52,840 bases of DNA from Methylomagnum ishizawai (GTDB taxonomy: Bacteria; Pseudomonadota; Gammaproteobacteria; Methylococcales; Methylococcaceae), in NCBI RefSeq assembly GCF_900155475.1, contig NZ_FXAM01000006.1, positions 1 to 52,840 on the forward strand. The letters run 5' to 3'. The notes below the pieces were generated by a model. That model saw nothing but the letters and a program-made list of their open reading frames with translations. It was not told the origin of the DNA and did no database searches. Made by a program: the position numbers and the translations under genes. Shown piece by piece: positions 33,033 through 42,051 of the stretch; the stretch's first letter is position 1, and every line of letters starts with the position of its first letter.

Positions 33033-34978
33033 AAATAGCCTCCTCGGCGGCTCCGGGTCAGGGCGACATACAGGAGGTCGATGGTCCCGCTGAAAGGATG
33101 GCACTTGTGGACGGGCCTGCCGCTCTCCCGGACCTTGCCCGTCGCGATCAAGGCGTATCCCTCCAATGTCAGCCCCTTCGATTTATGGATGCTCGTGTAG
33201 TACAGGAACCCGTTCGACCCGCACAGCCCCTCATAGAACCAGTGATTGAGGTTCATCCCGAAAAAGTGATCGAGCTCCTCGAACGAGGATACGCAGCGCC
33301 CCGTGGCGGTGGCGAGGAACTCGGCCAACTCGGCGTCGGTCCTGGCCGCGACCATCCCCGCGTAGTCGCGGATGACTCCCTGGCAATAGGTGTCGAGCCG
33401 TCTCGCGATGGGATGGCGGTCGCGCACCCTTGCCTCGACGAAGCCGAACGCCCCGCAATAGGCGACGAACAAGGAAAGCGACCGCTTGATCAGGCGCGCC
33501 AAGTGGATGCCCGGCCCCTCGTCGTCGCCCGGCTTCGCGGAGGCAGGGTCGAAATGGCAATCCAGGATATAGCCATAGTCCGCGTCGATCTCCTCCCGGC
33601 GCTCGACGAAATTTCTGAAGAGACTCAATCCGGTATCGAGGCGGAGCGTCTCGGCCGCAAAGCCTACTTCATGGCTTTGCAACACTTCTCGGAGGGGACG
33701 GCCATCCTCCTTTTTGGGATTCAGACGCGTAAAGAACAAATCGATGAATTCTTGACGGAACAGGGTGATGACCCGCTTGCCGTAGGCGGCCTCGATCCTG
33801 GCGAGCTCGTCGCCGTTCGGCACGTTCTCGCTGGCCTTGTAAAGGTTCCGGACCCCAAGCACCATGTGGGTGTTCTTCGCCACGTCCCGGTCGATATCGG
33901 CGATATTGGTCACGATCCCGAAGAAATCCCCCGGCCTTTCCCTGTCCGCCCCCCGGATGGGGTCGGGGAATATCGCGTCCGAGTAAAGTCCGGCGATATT
34001 GAACAGCGCCGGGCTTTTTCCGTTCCTTCCGGGCAGTTCCCCGTGATATTCGGAGTAGGCGGCATTCATCCTGGTGAGCAGGCCATGGCTGAACCGATGG
34101 CTCGTGTCCAGCCGCTCCATCCCCTCGATCGCCTGGACCGCCCTTTCGTCCACCCTGCCCTGGAACACGCGGTGGGCGCCCCACAGGAATCCGGAAATAT
34201 CGATCCGGTTCGTTCCCGGCACGGACCCATCGCCCTTGGCCAGGCTCGGGCAGGTGGTCGGCTTCATGCCGGAATAGACCATCTGGCGGTCGTCGCCCGT
34301 GATCAGGACGTGCCGGATCCGGCCGATGGCGTAGAGACACAGGATGGGTGCGAGCTTCGCCAAGGTGATGTCCTGGGCCTCGTCGAGGATCAACAGGTCG
34401 ATCACCCCGCCGGGGAACAGCGAATTGGGTATCAGTTCGGCGTCGGGAACGACCGGGTCCGCGATACGGCGCATAATCCCGTATTGCGCGGTGTTGGCGA
34501 TCCCCGGATCAAGGCTCCATGCCTTGAGCATGTCACCCAGCGAAAGCGATCCGGTCAGGAACACGTTGGCCAGGTTCCGCCCGGCCTTCGTTTCCGGGTC
34601 CTTGCCGATCAGGTCTGAAACCGCCTCCTGGCCATCGGCCAGCCACGGCTTCGCAAGGCGCTGTAGGAAGCTGTCCACGGTGTGGAAGGCGCAGAAATGC
34701 CCGCAATTCAAGTCGTTCAGGCCGCTCACGAAGTCGATGCGGCTTTGGTTGGTCAATATCCGGGTATAGGTGACGCTGGCGATGTTCAGGGGGCTCGAGA
34801 TCGCGCTCGGATAGGCGCGCAGCGCCGGGAAGTGCCGGATGACCTCGTTGATCACGGTGGTCTTGCCGGACCCCGGCACGGCATAGCCCAGGAGGATGGA
34901 CTGGTTGCGGTTGGACGGCTTCATTTTGTTTTCTATGGGAAGCCGCCCCGTTCGCGCGGGGACGGCGGGGTTATCCAT
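33020..34978 (-). CDS. UvrD/Rep-like SF1 helicase (gene B of three-gene operon)
   Basis: A 652-aa protein. Walker A is VPGSGKTT at about residue 33-40, motif Ia follows at IASVTYTRILTNQSR, Walker B is LLILDEAQD near 198, motif III is HVLITGDDRQMVYSG, and near the C-terminus come YYTSIHKSKGLTLEGYAL (motif V) and LLYVALTRSRRGGY (motif VI). The set is complete, so ATPase activity is expected. It starts 19 nt after the stop of the 922-aa gene if ATG 34978 is used; ATG 34924 would start closer to the P-loop. The 3' end overlaps the next gene by 13 nt. Shorter than UvrD (~720 aa), with reduced 1B/2B-like insertions. Confidence 0.88.
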   Translation of the reverse strand: MDNPAVPARTGRLPIENKMKPSNRNQSILLGYAVPGSGKTTVINEVIRHFPALRAYPSAISSPLNIASVTYTRILTNQSRIDFVSGLNDLNCGHFCAFHTVDSFLQRLAKPWLADGQEAVSDLIGKDPETKAGRNLANVFLTGSLSLGDMLKAWSLDPGIANTAQYGIMRRIADPVVPDAELIPNSLFPGGVIDLLILDEAQDITLAKLAPILCLYAIGRIRHVLITGDDRQMVYSGMKPTTCPSLAKGDGSVPGTNRIDISGFLWGAHRVFQGRVDERAVQAIEGMERLDTSHRFSHGLLTRMNAAYSEYHGELPGRNGKSPALFNIAGLYSDAIFPDPIRGADRERPGDFFGIVTNIADIDRDVAKNTHMVLGVRNLYKASENVPNGDELARIEAAYGKRVITLFRQEFIDLFFTRLNPKKEDGRPLREVLQSHEVGFAAETLRLDTGLSLFRNFVERREEIDADYGYILDCHFDPASAKPGDDEGPGIHLARLIKRSLSLFVAYCGAFGFVEARVRDRHPIARRLDTYCQGVIRDYAGMVAARTDAELAEFLATATGRCVSSFEELDHFFGMNLNHWFYEGLCGSNGFLYYTSIHKSKGLTLEGYALIATGKVRESGRPVHKCHPFSGTIDLLYVALTRSRRGGYLWIR

Positions 34979-34997
34979 TCCACGCCACGGCGGGCCG

Positions 34998-37766
34998 TCA
35001 CATGAACAGGCTCAACTTGATCATCCCGTTGCGCCGTTTCGCCTTTGAGAAATTGCGGACGCTGGTGATGAACAGGTTGTTCAGCGAAGGATCGGCGTAA
35101 TGGGCGTCGATATCCTCCCGGAACCGCCTCAGGATGCCGTTGCGCCTCTCCTTCTGGTCGGCGTTCAGGGGCTCCCCGGAATAGCCGTCGTCCGCGATCA
35201 TCTTGACCATTGCGTCGATGATCGGCGCGTTCTCCTTGACGATCCACTTCTCGGCCAGGGCCGCGTTCCCGGTCACCTTGTCGATGGCGTGGATGATCGC
35301 GTGGTCCCTGATTTCCAGGAACGAGGTCGGAAGCACCAGGTCCTTGGCATGGAGTAGGCTCAGGAGGTTGATCACTTTGCCCAGGTTGCCGCCGACGTCC
35401 CCGCCTTCCGGCAGCCTGACCTCATAGGGCTTCTGCTGGAGCGCGTCCTGGCGTTTCGCGTTGAAGGACACATAGGCCTCGGTGGGAGAGACGTCGCATA
35501 CCAGCAAGCCATTCGGTTTGGCCTTAGAGGACGGCGAAGCCGCGCCCGCGTCCGGGTAGTAGATCTGGACTCGCATGTTCTTGGGGATGAACGCCACGAT
35601 CACCTTTTGGGCAACGCTCTCGGGATCTGCGTTCATTTCGCCGAGGCAATTGAGCAACTCTTCCTTGATCTGCTTGGCGTGCTTCCAGGAATGGAAGTTG
35701 CCGTCGAAGATCAGGAAAAGGTAGGACTGTTCGTCGCCCTCCAGGATAAGGTCGCGGATCTCCTCCTTGAGCCTCGGATCCTTGTTCACCAATTCCCGCA
35801 TCAGGCCGCGCTCGTCGGTATGCAGCGCGTCGAACATCTGCACGGAACCGTTCCGGGCGAACTCGTCGATCGTGATGACTTCGATGAATACGCCATGCTG
35901 GGCGTTGCGCGCCGAATCGGCGTGCCGGTTGTCGAAGAAGATCGCCTTGCTCCGGCCGCCGATCCCGAAATCGGTCGCCATGTAATCAATTACCTTGGAA
36001 GGGGCGTCCTCCAGATCGCACAGCAGCTTCCTTTGAAGCTGGGCCTCGACGTTCTTGCGGACGAAATCGTTGCCGTGCAGCAAGTCGTCGGCCCGGTTGC
36101 AGAACTGGATGATGTTCCCGCTGGACAAGGACAGGCACTTGTAGAGGATGTAGGCCAGGTTTTCCAGGGCGGTATGGTCGCCGCTGGCGGCGATGCCTTC
36201 CCCCTTCCTGATCATGAGCCTCCCCCTGGCGTCCTTGGGCAGTTCCGCCAGGTTGCGGACCCCGTGCTGGCTGGCCCAATACGCGACCAGGTCCGCCTCC
36301 CTCAGGTTGAAATTGAACAGCGCGTAGTCGTCAGCGAAGAAGTGGCGGATGCCCTTCGGCTTCCTGCCCAGGGAAACGGTCTTGGCGTGCATTTTCCTGG
36401 GATCGACCGATGCCTTGGCCGGGAACACGGCTTTGCCCGTAGGCTGGATGCGTCCTTCGCAGGTTCCCAGGGCCATGCCGTATTCGGCCTCCTTTTCTTG
36501 GAGGGTCCGGTAAATCAAGGCGCTGATGTAGTCCTTGTTGGCGGTCGTTTGGTGGACGCTTTCCGACTCGAGCTTCTCAGAGCCAGGATCGAGCGGGAAC
36601 ATGTTGCCCACCACGACGTCGGAAGGCATCTTCGCGCAAAAATAATCGTAGGCTTCGGACTCCTCGTCGAAGGCGTGCGAAACCTTGAAGCCGGACACCT
36701 GCGCCAGGTCCTCCCCGGTCATCTTGATGACCGTCGAATACGGCAGGGCATAATCCTTGTAGCTCAAAGTGATCGATTGGTAGACGAACGCCAGCTTGTT
36801 GAGCAACGCCTTGTCCTCGATCTCCGACCTCTCGATCTTGGATTCCGGAACGATCATGGGCGAACCGAAGATCAACGCGTCCTTACCGTCGACGAACCGG
36901 TCCGGTGCGTCCAGCGCCCCCTTCCTGACGAGCCTCGGCGTGACCGCGAAATCGAAGCTGTATTCCGAACGGTCGAGCGATTCCCTGCGCAGGACGATCC
37001 TGACGACCCGTCCAAGGTAGCTATAGAAGAGCGTGACCACCTGGGTCTTCAGGCTGTTGTAGGTGCGGATATGCGGCAGGAAGAATAGCTGGTTCCTTTC
37101 CTTGTCCGATCCCGGCGCGCGCAGCTTCGATTCCCTGAGCGCCCGGTAATGAGCCCCACCCAAAATGTTCTTGTCGCAAGCCTTCGGATTCTTGGGGTCG
37201 ACCACATTCAACGATAAGGGGGTGCCGAGCGATACCGACACCGTGCCGACGCCATTGGGCAGCACGTCCTCCACGGCCAGCCGGTGGTCCAGGATATCGT
37301 GGAAGGACATGAAGATGTATTTGATTTCGCGGATCGACCGCACATAATCCAAAATGAATTGTTGGCGCCGGGCGAAAAGTTCGGAAACGAACCCATTGAA
37401 AGGGACGTTTCCGGAATTCCTGAGATTGGACAGACCCGGCTTCCCCATGATCCGATCGATCACGTCATCAAGGTCGAAGTCGGACTCAGACTCCTGAGCC
37501 GCGTCCTGGTAGACGAAAGCCTGGAAAACCGTTCCGTCGATCGCCTTGAATTCCTGAACATGATTGAAAATAAATGCGCGCTTCCGGATATCCGCCATAG
37601 GCGTGCCTGATACCAGGTCGATCTTCTGATCTTCTGTCAAAAAGATGTTGCCCGACTTGCGTTGATAAAGGCCAAAATGGGTGTGTCTTGCCTCATCCTG
37701 CAAATGTCCCGTAATCATCTCGATGACCGAAGAGGAAAGCGTGAATGTATTTCTGAGAAATTTCAT
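34998..37766 (-). CDS. Unrecognised 922-aa protein heading the helicase operon (gene A)
   Basis: No family is recognised. Start ATG 37766 (MKFLRNTFTLSSSVIEMITG); a further in-frame ATG lies 27 nt upstream. No signal peptide or membrane helix is seen. The N-terminal 300 residues are mixed alpha/beta with DFDLDDVIDRIMGKPGL. The middle has LFYSYLGRVVRIVLRRESL and YQSITLSYKDYALPYS. At about residues 620-700, HGVFIEVITIDEF and LFLIFDGNFHSWKHAKQI faintly recall the core and end of some restriction-type nucleases, but no clean D/E-x-K set is visible. The last 180 residues include ALQQKPYEVRLPEGGD. It is the first gene of a compact operon with two helicases, so it may be the sensor or specificity part. 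Confidence 0.8.
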   Translation of the reverse strand: MKFLRNTFTLSSSVIEMITGHLQDEARHTHFGLYQRKSGNIFLTEDQKIDLVSGTPMADIRKRAFIFNHVQEFKAIDGTVFQAFVYQDAAQESESDFDLDDVIDRIMGKPGLSNLRNSGNVPFNGFVSELFARRQQFILDYVRSIREIKYIFMSFHDILDHRLAVEDVLPNGVGTVSVSLGTPLSLNVVDPKNPKACDKNILGGAHYRALRESKLRAPGSDKERNQLFFLPHIRTYNSLKTQVVTLFYSYLGRVVRIVLRRESLDRSEYSFDFAVTPRLVRKGALDAPDRFVDGKDALIFGSPMIVPESKIERSEIEDKALLNKLAFVYQSITLSYKDYALPYSTVIKMTGEDLAQVSGFKVSHAFDEESEAYDYFCAKMPSDVVVGNMFPLDPGSEKLESESVHQTTANKDYISALIYRTLQEKEAEYGMALGTCEGRIQPTGKAVFPAKASVDPRKMHAKTVSLGRKPKGIRHFFADDYALFNFNLREADLVAYWASQHGVRNLAELPKDARGRLMIRKGEGIAASGDHTALENLAYILYKCLSLSSGNIIQFCNRADDLLHGNDFVRKNVEAQLQRKLLCDLEDAPSKVIDYMATDFGIGGRSKAIFFDNRHADSARNAQHGVFIEVITIDEFARNGSVQMFDALHTDERGLMRELVNKDPRLKEEIRDLILEGDEQSYLFLIFDGNFHSWKHAKQIKEELLNCLGEMNADPESVAQKVIVAFIPKNMRVQIYYPDAGAASPSSKAKPNGLLVCDVSPTEAYVSFNAKRQDALQQKPYEVRLPEGGDVGGNLGKVINLLSLLHAKDLVLPTSFLEIRDHAIIHAIDKVTGNAALAEKWIVKENAPIIDAMVKMIADDGYSGEPLNADQKERRNGILRRFREDIDAHYADPSLNNLFITSVRNFSKAKRRNGMIKLSLFM

Positions 37767-37939
37767 GGAATATTCCAGTAGGGGCCGATGCATGGAAAAG
37801 TTAACTGATTCACGCCCTTACGGGAGTGATATTTGCTGTTCTCCTAGACGGGCCTCCAGTCGGTTAATTCTACTTTAAATTTAGAATTAGAACTTACGCA
37901 TTGACGGCGGTTTTGAATTGATGGTTTAGGTGTTTCTTG
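37767..37939. other. Upstream region of the helicase operon with an IS end
   Basis: Contains the promoter region for the minus-strand operon (no confident -35/-10) and the junction with IS debris. TTAATTCTACTTT at 37864-37876 also occurs at the end of the IS701 remnant (7133-7145), which suggests a related IS end. Confidence 0.35.
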
Positions 37940-38485
37940 CCGTCCGTGAAGCCGCTGATGAAAGCCGCCACCACCTCCTTGTACTATCTGCTGGATGTGC
38001 TTCTCCAATTTCCTGCGCGTGAAGTTGCGGTCGTGCGCGTTGACCGCCTTGAACTTGCTGCCGTCGATGGCCACGGTGGCCTGGTTGAACAGGTTCAGTT
38101 CGCGGCACAGCAGGACGAACTGTCGACACACGCCACGCAGGCCCGGCCCATGGTCCCGTCGGAAGTCGGCGGTCTTGAAATCGGGCGCCAACCGCCCGGT
38201 CAGCCACATGAGCTCGACATTCCTCAGCGCCTTGCCCTCCAGGCGGCGGCTGGACTGGATGCGGTTGAGGTAGCCGTAGAGGTAGAGCTTCAGCAGCACC
38301 GAAGGATGGTAGGCGGGGCGGCCCTTGGTGGCGGGGACGACCTTGAACCCCAGCGCACCCAGGTCCAGGTGGTCCACGAACAGGTCGACGGTGCGGACGG
38401 GGTTGTCGTCGGCGATATAGTCATCCAGGGCTTCGGGGAACAGCGTGGTCTGCCGCCGGTCATCGCCCTCCACGAATCGCTTCAT
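37940..38485 (-). pseudogene. IS1182-family transposase, N-terminal remnant
   Basis: From ATG 38485 the frame reads MKRFVEGDDRRQTTLFPEAL, GRPAYHPSVLLKLYLYGYLN, RIQSSRRLEGKALRNVELMW, LTGRLAPDFKTADFRRDHG and VAIDGSKFKAVNAHDRNFT, the N-terminal third of IS1182 transposases including the first catalytic Asp. After about 37985 the family sequence is lost. In another frame the tail reads AAFISGFTDGKKHLNHQFK, seemingly from a different element. A fusion or deletion has destroyed the gene. Confidence 0.75.
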
Positions 38486-38887
38486 CTGCCCCTCTCTCGC
38501 TTCGAAGTTACGAAGGGCAAATTTTACCAATCGCGGTGTTTTCACACAGCCTGGCCGAGGAGCGGGCACTCCCGGCTGGGCCTGTCGTTTCGATAACCGC
38601 GCTATCAACGGGAGCCTCACCCGGAGGCGCGGGCCGCCATTTTGCGGGCGATCCGGATGCGCGGCAGGAACGCGGTTCCCCAGGCGAAACTCAGCGATGT
38701 CTCCGTGCCGGTCGGGGCGGCCAATGAGCCGATGCACGGCGATGTTGCATGAAACCTTCGATGTTGAAGCTGTGTCGTGGACGGCGTTCCCCGTCATGCC
38801 CGCGCCGGTTTCCGCGCGTGGGCGTGGTGGAGGCACCGGCCTCCCGGGTTCGCCGCCGGGTGGGGGCCGGGGTACCGGCGGGTTGGG
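38486..38887. other. Spacer between IS1182 remnant and HTH-GTPase gene
   Basis: About 400 bp with no supported gene. TTTTCACACAGCCTGG near 38538 is probably the outer end of the IS1182-type element. The rest is GC-rich, with short frames lacking ribosome-binding sites. The HTH-GTPase stop lies at its right edge. Confidence 0.4.
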
Positions 38888-41038
38888 TCAGGCCCCCGGC
38901 TCGAGCAGTGCCGTCACGCTATGGAGCGCCCGCGCCCATTCCCGCTCGATCAGCGCCTTCAGCTGTTTTTCGAGACTGTCGCGGGCGGCGTCGGCGAACC
39001 AGTCCCGGTTGTGCTTGGCGATACGGTCCTTGTAGCCGGGACCCTGGCCCCACTCGCCCACGCACTGCCGCCAAAACACGGGATCGCTCTTGAGGGCGGC
39101 TTTGAAGACGGTTTGCCCCATCAATTGGGCCTTGCGCAGGAGCTCCTCGTACGCGGCGGTCAGCACCCGTTGCGCCTGGGTGATCAGGTCGGCCGCCTCG
39201 GCGTAGCCGGGGGTTGCCGCCATGATTTTGCAGTGGCCGATGAACGCCTCCACGGCCTTGTGGAGGGCCAGCACGGCGATCCTCCGCGCCCCGTAGCCGA
39301 TCTGGTAGGAATAGCTCAGGTTGGTCCACTCCCCCTCGCGGTTGATGGAGGCCCGCACGGTCGCCGCGTAGGCGATCTGGATTTGTTCGAGCAGGCTGTC
39401 CTGCACATGGGCATGGACCGGTGGCACGGCCGCGTGCAACTCGGCCCAGGTGTTCAGGCTCTTGCCCGCCTCGCGCAGGACCGCGCGGACCCGTTCCTCG
39501 CCGTGGTTCGCCAGGAGCGCCCGCGCGCCCTCGATCGCGCCCTGGATACGGGCGCGGAACGCGTCGCGGATGGCGGCCAGGCGCCCGACCAGGAACTCCT
39601 GGGCGCGGGTCGCGAGGTCCTCGTTGGCGTTGTAGAAGCCCACCGCGAGGGTTTGCAGGCCCAACGGTTGCAGGGCCAGTTCGATCTGCTCGGCCTTGAG
39701 CTCGTAGCCCTCCTCGGCGTCCTCGGCCGGCGAGCCCGTCGCGTCGTCCTTCATGGCGAGCGCCTCGCCGGGGCGGGGCAGCACCAACAGGGCCGCGTTG
39801 GTTTCAAGGCCGCGGACGCCGGCCTCCTTGGCGCGCTCCAGCAGGAGCCTCGCCTCCGCCGCCGGCGCGTTGTTGAACGTCGAGCACAGCACCGCCAGGG
39901 TATGCGGGTCGTCGAGGTGGACCTCGATATCCTCGCGGGCCGCGGTGCGGTCGATCCCCTTGGTGTCGATGATGCGGACCGTGAGGTCGGAGGCCTTGAA
40001 CAGGCTGTCCGGCACGACCACCTCGATCCGCTTGGGGAGCGTGAATTCGGGATGGCGGCCGTTGTTGATGGCCGAGAACGTATCCTTGAGCCAGGCCCTC
40101 GGGGCCTTGCCGGACGCCTCGTCGTACCAGATATCGCGCCGGTCGCGGCGGTGCAGTTCCATGCGGCTGAGCACCTCGACCACGAACTCCCGCGGCGAGG
40201 GGAACTCCTCGGCCAGGTCGTTGGCGGGATCAATCACCGCGCGCTTCCCGTCCGGGCCTTTGGAACGCTTGAGCGCCAGCCCGGCCATGTTGCGCAGCGC
40301 CCGCGCCACTTCCTTGGATATCCCCTGGGACTCGGACCCCCCGGAACCCTCGTCCTCGGCCTGGGCGCTCCCCTTCAGGATGTATTCCGCCAGGTCGGCG
40401 ACATCCTGCCGGATCTCGTCGTCGCCGCGCGGCTCGATGATGACGCCGTACTCCGGCCCCGAGCGGAGGTGGACCTCGCAGATCGTGATGCCGCCGCCGC
40501 CGACCTCGAGCACGGGGGCCGGGGAACCGTCCTCCCTCGGGGTCTCCAGCCCGGTCATCCGGCAGATCGCCGTCGACTTGCCCACCCCGATGCTCCCGAT
40601 CAGCGCCACCTGGTGGTCCCGCTTCAGGATGAGGCTGGCGCCGCGCTTCAGTTCCTCGATGTATTCCGAAAGGCGGCGCTCGAAGGCTTGCGGCGTGTCG
40701 GGCTGGTCCCTGAGCTCGGCTAGGTCGCGGGCGACCCGCTCGGCCTCCCACAACAAGCCCTGGTCCGGATGGTCCAGGTTGGGACGCGGCAGTACCCGCC
40801 ATTCCCGCTGGAGCGCCTCCGAGAGCGCACCGGCCTCCGGGGTGGCGATCTGGTCCAGGATGTCCTGCAATTCCTGCAAGGTCACCTGACGCTCCCCGCT
40901 CTCGATGCGGGACAGCACGGCCGCGCTGAGGGAGACGCGCCTTGCCAATTCCGCCTGCTTCAAGCCCGCCCGGTCGCGGACCAGCATAAGGTACCGGCCG
41001 AGTTCCGCCGGATTGATCGTGGATTCTTGCTCTGACAT
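38888..41038 (-). CDS. XRE-type HTH fused to a P-loop GTPase (dynamin-like)
   Basis: A 716-aa protein, start ATG 41038 with GGAGGA seven nt upstream. Residues ~10-65 form a Cro/C1-type HTH (YLMLVRDRAGLKQAELARRV, SLSAAVLSRIESGERQ). Walker A/G1 GSIGVGKST is near residue 150 and a G3-like RIIDTKGID near 358; LRNMAGLALKRSKG lies in a long insertion. The C-terminal ~250 residues are helical with alanine-rich heptads and could form a dynamin-like stalk; no membrane helix is seen. A transcription-factor domain on a large GTPase is unusual and suggests a self-controlled stress or phage sensor. A 12-bp-arm palindrome lies just upstream. Function unknown. Confidence 0.82.
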   Translation of the reverse strand: MSEQESTINPAELGRYLMLVRDRAGLKQAELARRVSLSAAVLSRIESGERQVTLQELQDILDQIATPEAGALSEALQREWRVLPRPNLDHPDQGLLWEAERVARDLAELRDQPDTPQAFERRLSEYIEELKRGASLILKRDHQVALIGSIGVGKSTAICRMTGLETPREDGSPAPVLEVGGGGITICEVHLRSGPEYGVIIEPRGDDEIRQDVADLAEYILKGSAQAEDEGSGGSESQGISKEVARALRNMAGLALKRSKGPDGKRAVIDPANDLAEEFPSPREFVVEVLSRMELHRRDRRDIWYDEASGKAPRAWLKDTFSAINNGRHPEFTLPKRIEVVVPDSLFKASDLTVRIIDTKGIDRTAAREDIEVHLDDPHTLAVLCSTFNNAPAAEARLLLERAKEAGVRGLETNAALLVLPRPGEALAMKDDATGSPAEDAEEGYELKAEQIELALQPLGLQTLAVGFYNANEDLATRAQEFLVGRLAAIRDAFRARIQGAIEGARALLANHGEERVRAVLREAGKSLNTWAELHAAVPPVHAHVQDSLLEQIQIAYAATVRASINREGEWTNLSYSYQIGYGARRIAVLALHKAVEAFIGHCKIMAATPGYAEAADLITQAQRVLTAAYEELLRKAQLMGQTVFKAALKSDPVFWRQCVGEWGQGPGYKDRIAKHNRDWFADAARDSLEKQLKALIEREWARALHSVTALLEPGA

Positions 41039-41071
41039 GAGTTCCTCCAAGGAAAGGTTTCCATGAAACTA

Positions 41072-41116
41072 TAGCAAGATTTCTAAAAAACAAAAATATT
41101 TTTGGAAATCTTGCTA
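41072..41116. promoter_or_regulatory. Long palindrome upstream of the HTH-GTPase (probable operator)
   Basis: TAGCAAGATTTC (41072-41083) and GAAATCTTGCTA (41105-41116) are perfect inverted arms. The flanking A and T runs extend the match to about 19 bp with few mismatches. The centre is very AT-rich and lies 34-78 bp before the ATG, where a promoter is expected. An XRE regulator binding its own palindrome is the simplest reading. Confidence 0.65.
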
Positions 41117-41346
41117 CAACAATTCGCATGGATGGCTGGCGACTGGAGTACGGCGGCACGGCCAACCAGGGGATGCCGGGGATCCGGCGGGCCCCATGGC
41201 TGGCCCGGCATCGATCCCTCCCCCCAAGGTGTGGCGCGGCCCGGGGCCCCACTGGACAATTGGGATCATTCTGTCTAATGTTCCGGAGCCCGCCCCAGCA
41301 AATACGCGGGGTCGCGGCTTGTCTCGACGCGCAAATATTGGACAAA
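41117..41346. other. Spacer between divergent HTH-GTPase and recombinase genes
   Basis: 230 bp, GC-rich, with no supported gene. The recombinase frame is open upstream of its ATG but has no family features there. Confidence 0.35.
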
Positions 41347-41910
41347 ATGAACAAGGCATCCAAAGACGACCGCCGCCACCTGACCCAGGGCGAGGTGCAA
41401 CGGCTCATTGCCGCTACCCAGGGCAGCCGCAATGAAGCCCGGGACCGGTTCTTCCTGCTGCTGATGTTCCGCCACGGCCTGCGGGTGTCGGAGGCGTGCG
41501 GCCTGAGGCTGTCCCAGCTGGACCTGGAGAACCGGGTGCTGCACGTCGCCCGGCTCAAGCGCGGGCTGTCCACCACCCACCCGCTCCGGGTGGACGAGGT
41601 GCGGCTGGCCAAGGCGTGGCTCGCGGAGCGCGCGCGGATGGGTCCGGAAACCGACGCCGTCTTCGTCAGCGAGCGGCGCGGCCCCCTGAGCCGCAAGACC
41701 GCCTGGCGCTTCATCCGCGCCTACGGCGAGCGGGCGGAACTGCTCCTGTCAGCCCATCCGCACATGCTGCGCCACGCCTGCGGCTTCGCGCTCGCCGACC
41801 AGGGCGCGGACACCCGGCTGATCCAGGATTATCTGGGACACCGCAACATCCAGCACACAGTCCGCTACACCGCCACCAACCCGGCGCGGTTCGGGCGGCT
41901 ATGGCGGTGA
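41347..41910 (+). CDS. Small tyrosine recombinase (FimB/XerD-like catalytic domain)
   Basis: A 187-aa protein consisting almost only of the catalytic domain, like FimB/FimE invertases (~200 aa). MFRHGLRVSEACGLRLSQLD has the first catalytic Arg, HPHMLRHACGFALADQG the H-x-x-R box, and DYLGHRNIQHTVRYT the GH motif and the nucleophile Tyr. ATG 41347 was chosen because homology begins there (HLTQGEVQRLI). It points away from the HTH-GTPase gene and towards the ABC-3C operon. It could invert or resolve a nearby segment, but no matched inversion sites are obvious. Confidence 0.9.
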   Translation: MNKASKDDRRHLTQGEVQRLIAATQGSRNEARDRFFLLLMFRHGLRVSEACGLRLSQLDLENRVLHVARLKRGLSTTHPLRVDEVRLAKAWLAERARMGPETDAVFVSERRGPLSRKTAWRFIRAYGERAELLLSAHPHMLRHACGFALADQGADTRLIQDYLGHRNIQHTVRYTATNPARFGRLWR

Positions 41911-42051
41911 CCGCGAAGGGGCGGGATATTCGGGATACGTTGTTCCCGATGGAACAGCCGATAAAGGGGATCGGATAGCCGCCGGTTAGAATGCCTCGAC
42001 ATTATTAATATAGAATCATCTGTCACGACTGGCGTTTGGAACTACTCGGCA

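Noticed and set aside
33098-34618. Long plus-strand open frame of about 500 codons opposite the SF1 helicase
   Set aside because: It is antisense to a gene with all SF1 motifs and shows no domain of its own. High GC produces such frames.
35607-37088. Long plus-strand open frame opposite the 922-aa gene
   Set aside because: No recognisable motifs. It is the mirror frame of a protein that continues through the region in a tight operon.
29451-37766. Assignment of the three-gene operon to pPIWI-RE, Gabija or Hachiman
   Set aside because: No PIWI, OLD/TOPRIM or DUF1837-like features were seen, and the pairing of a UvrD-like and a nuclease-SF2 protein does not fit those layouts.
38777-40723. 648-codon plus-strand frame opposite the HTH-GTPase gene
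   Set aside because: The minus strand encodes clear HTH and GTPase motifs with a good ribosome-binding site. The plus-strand frame has neither.
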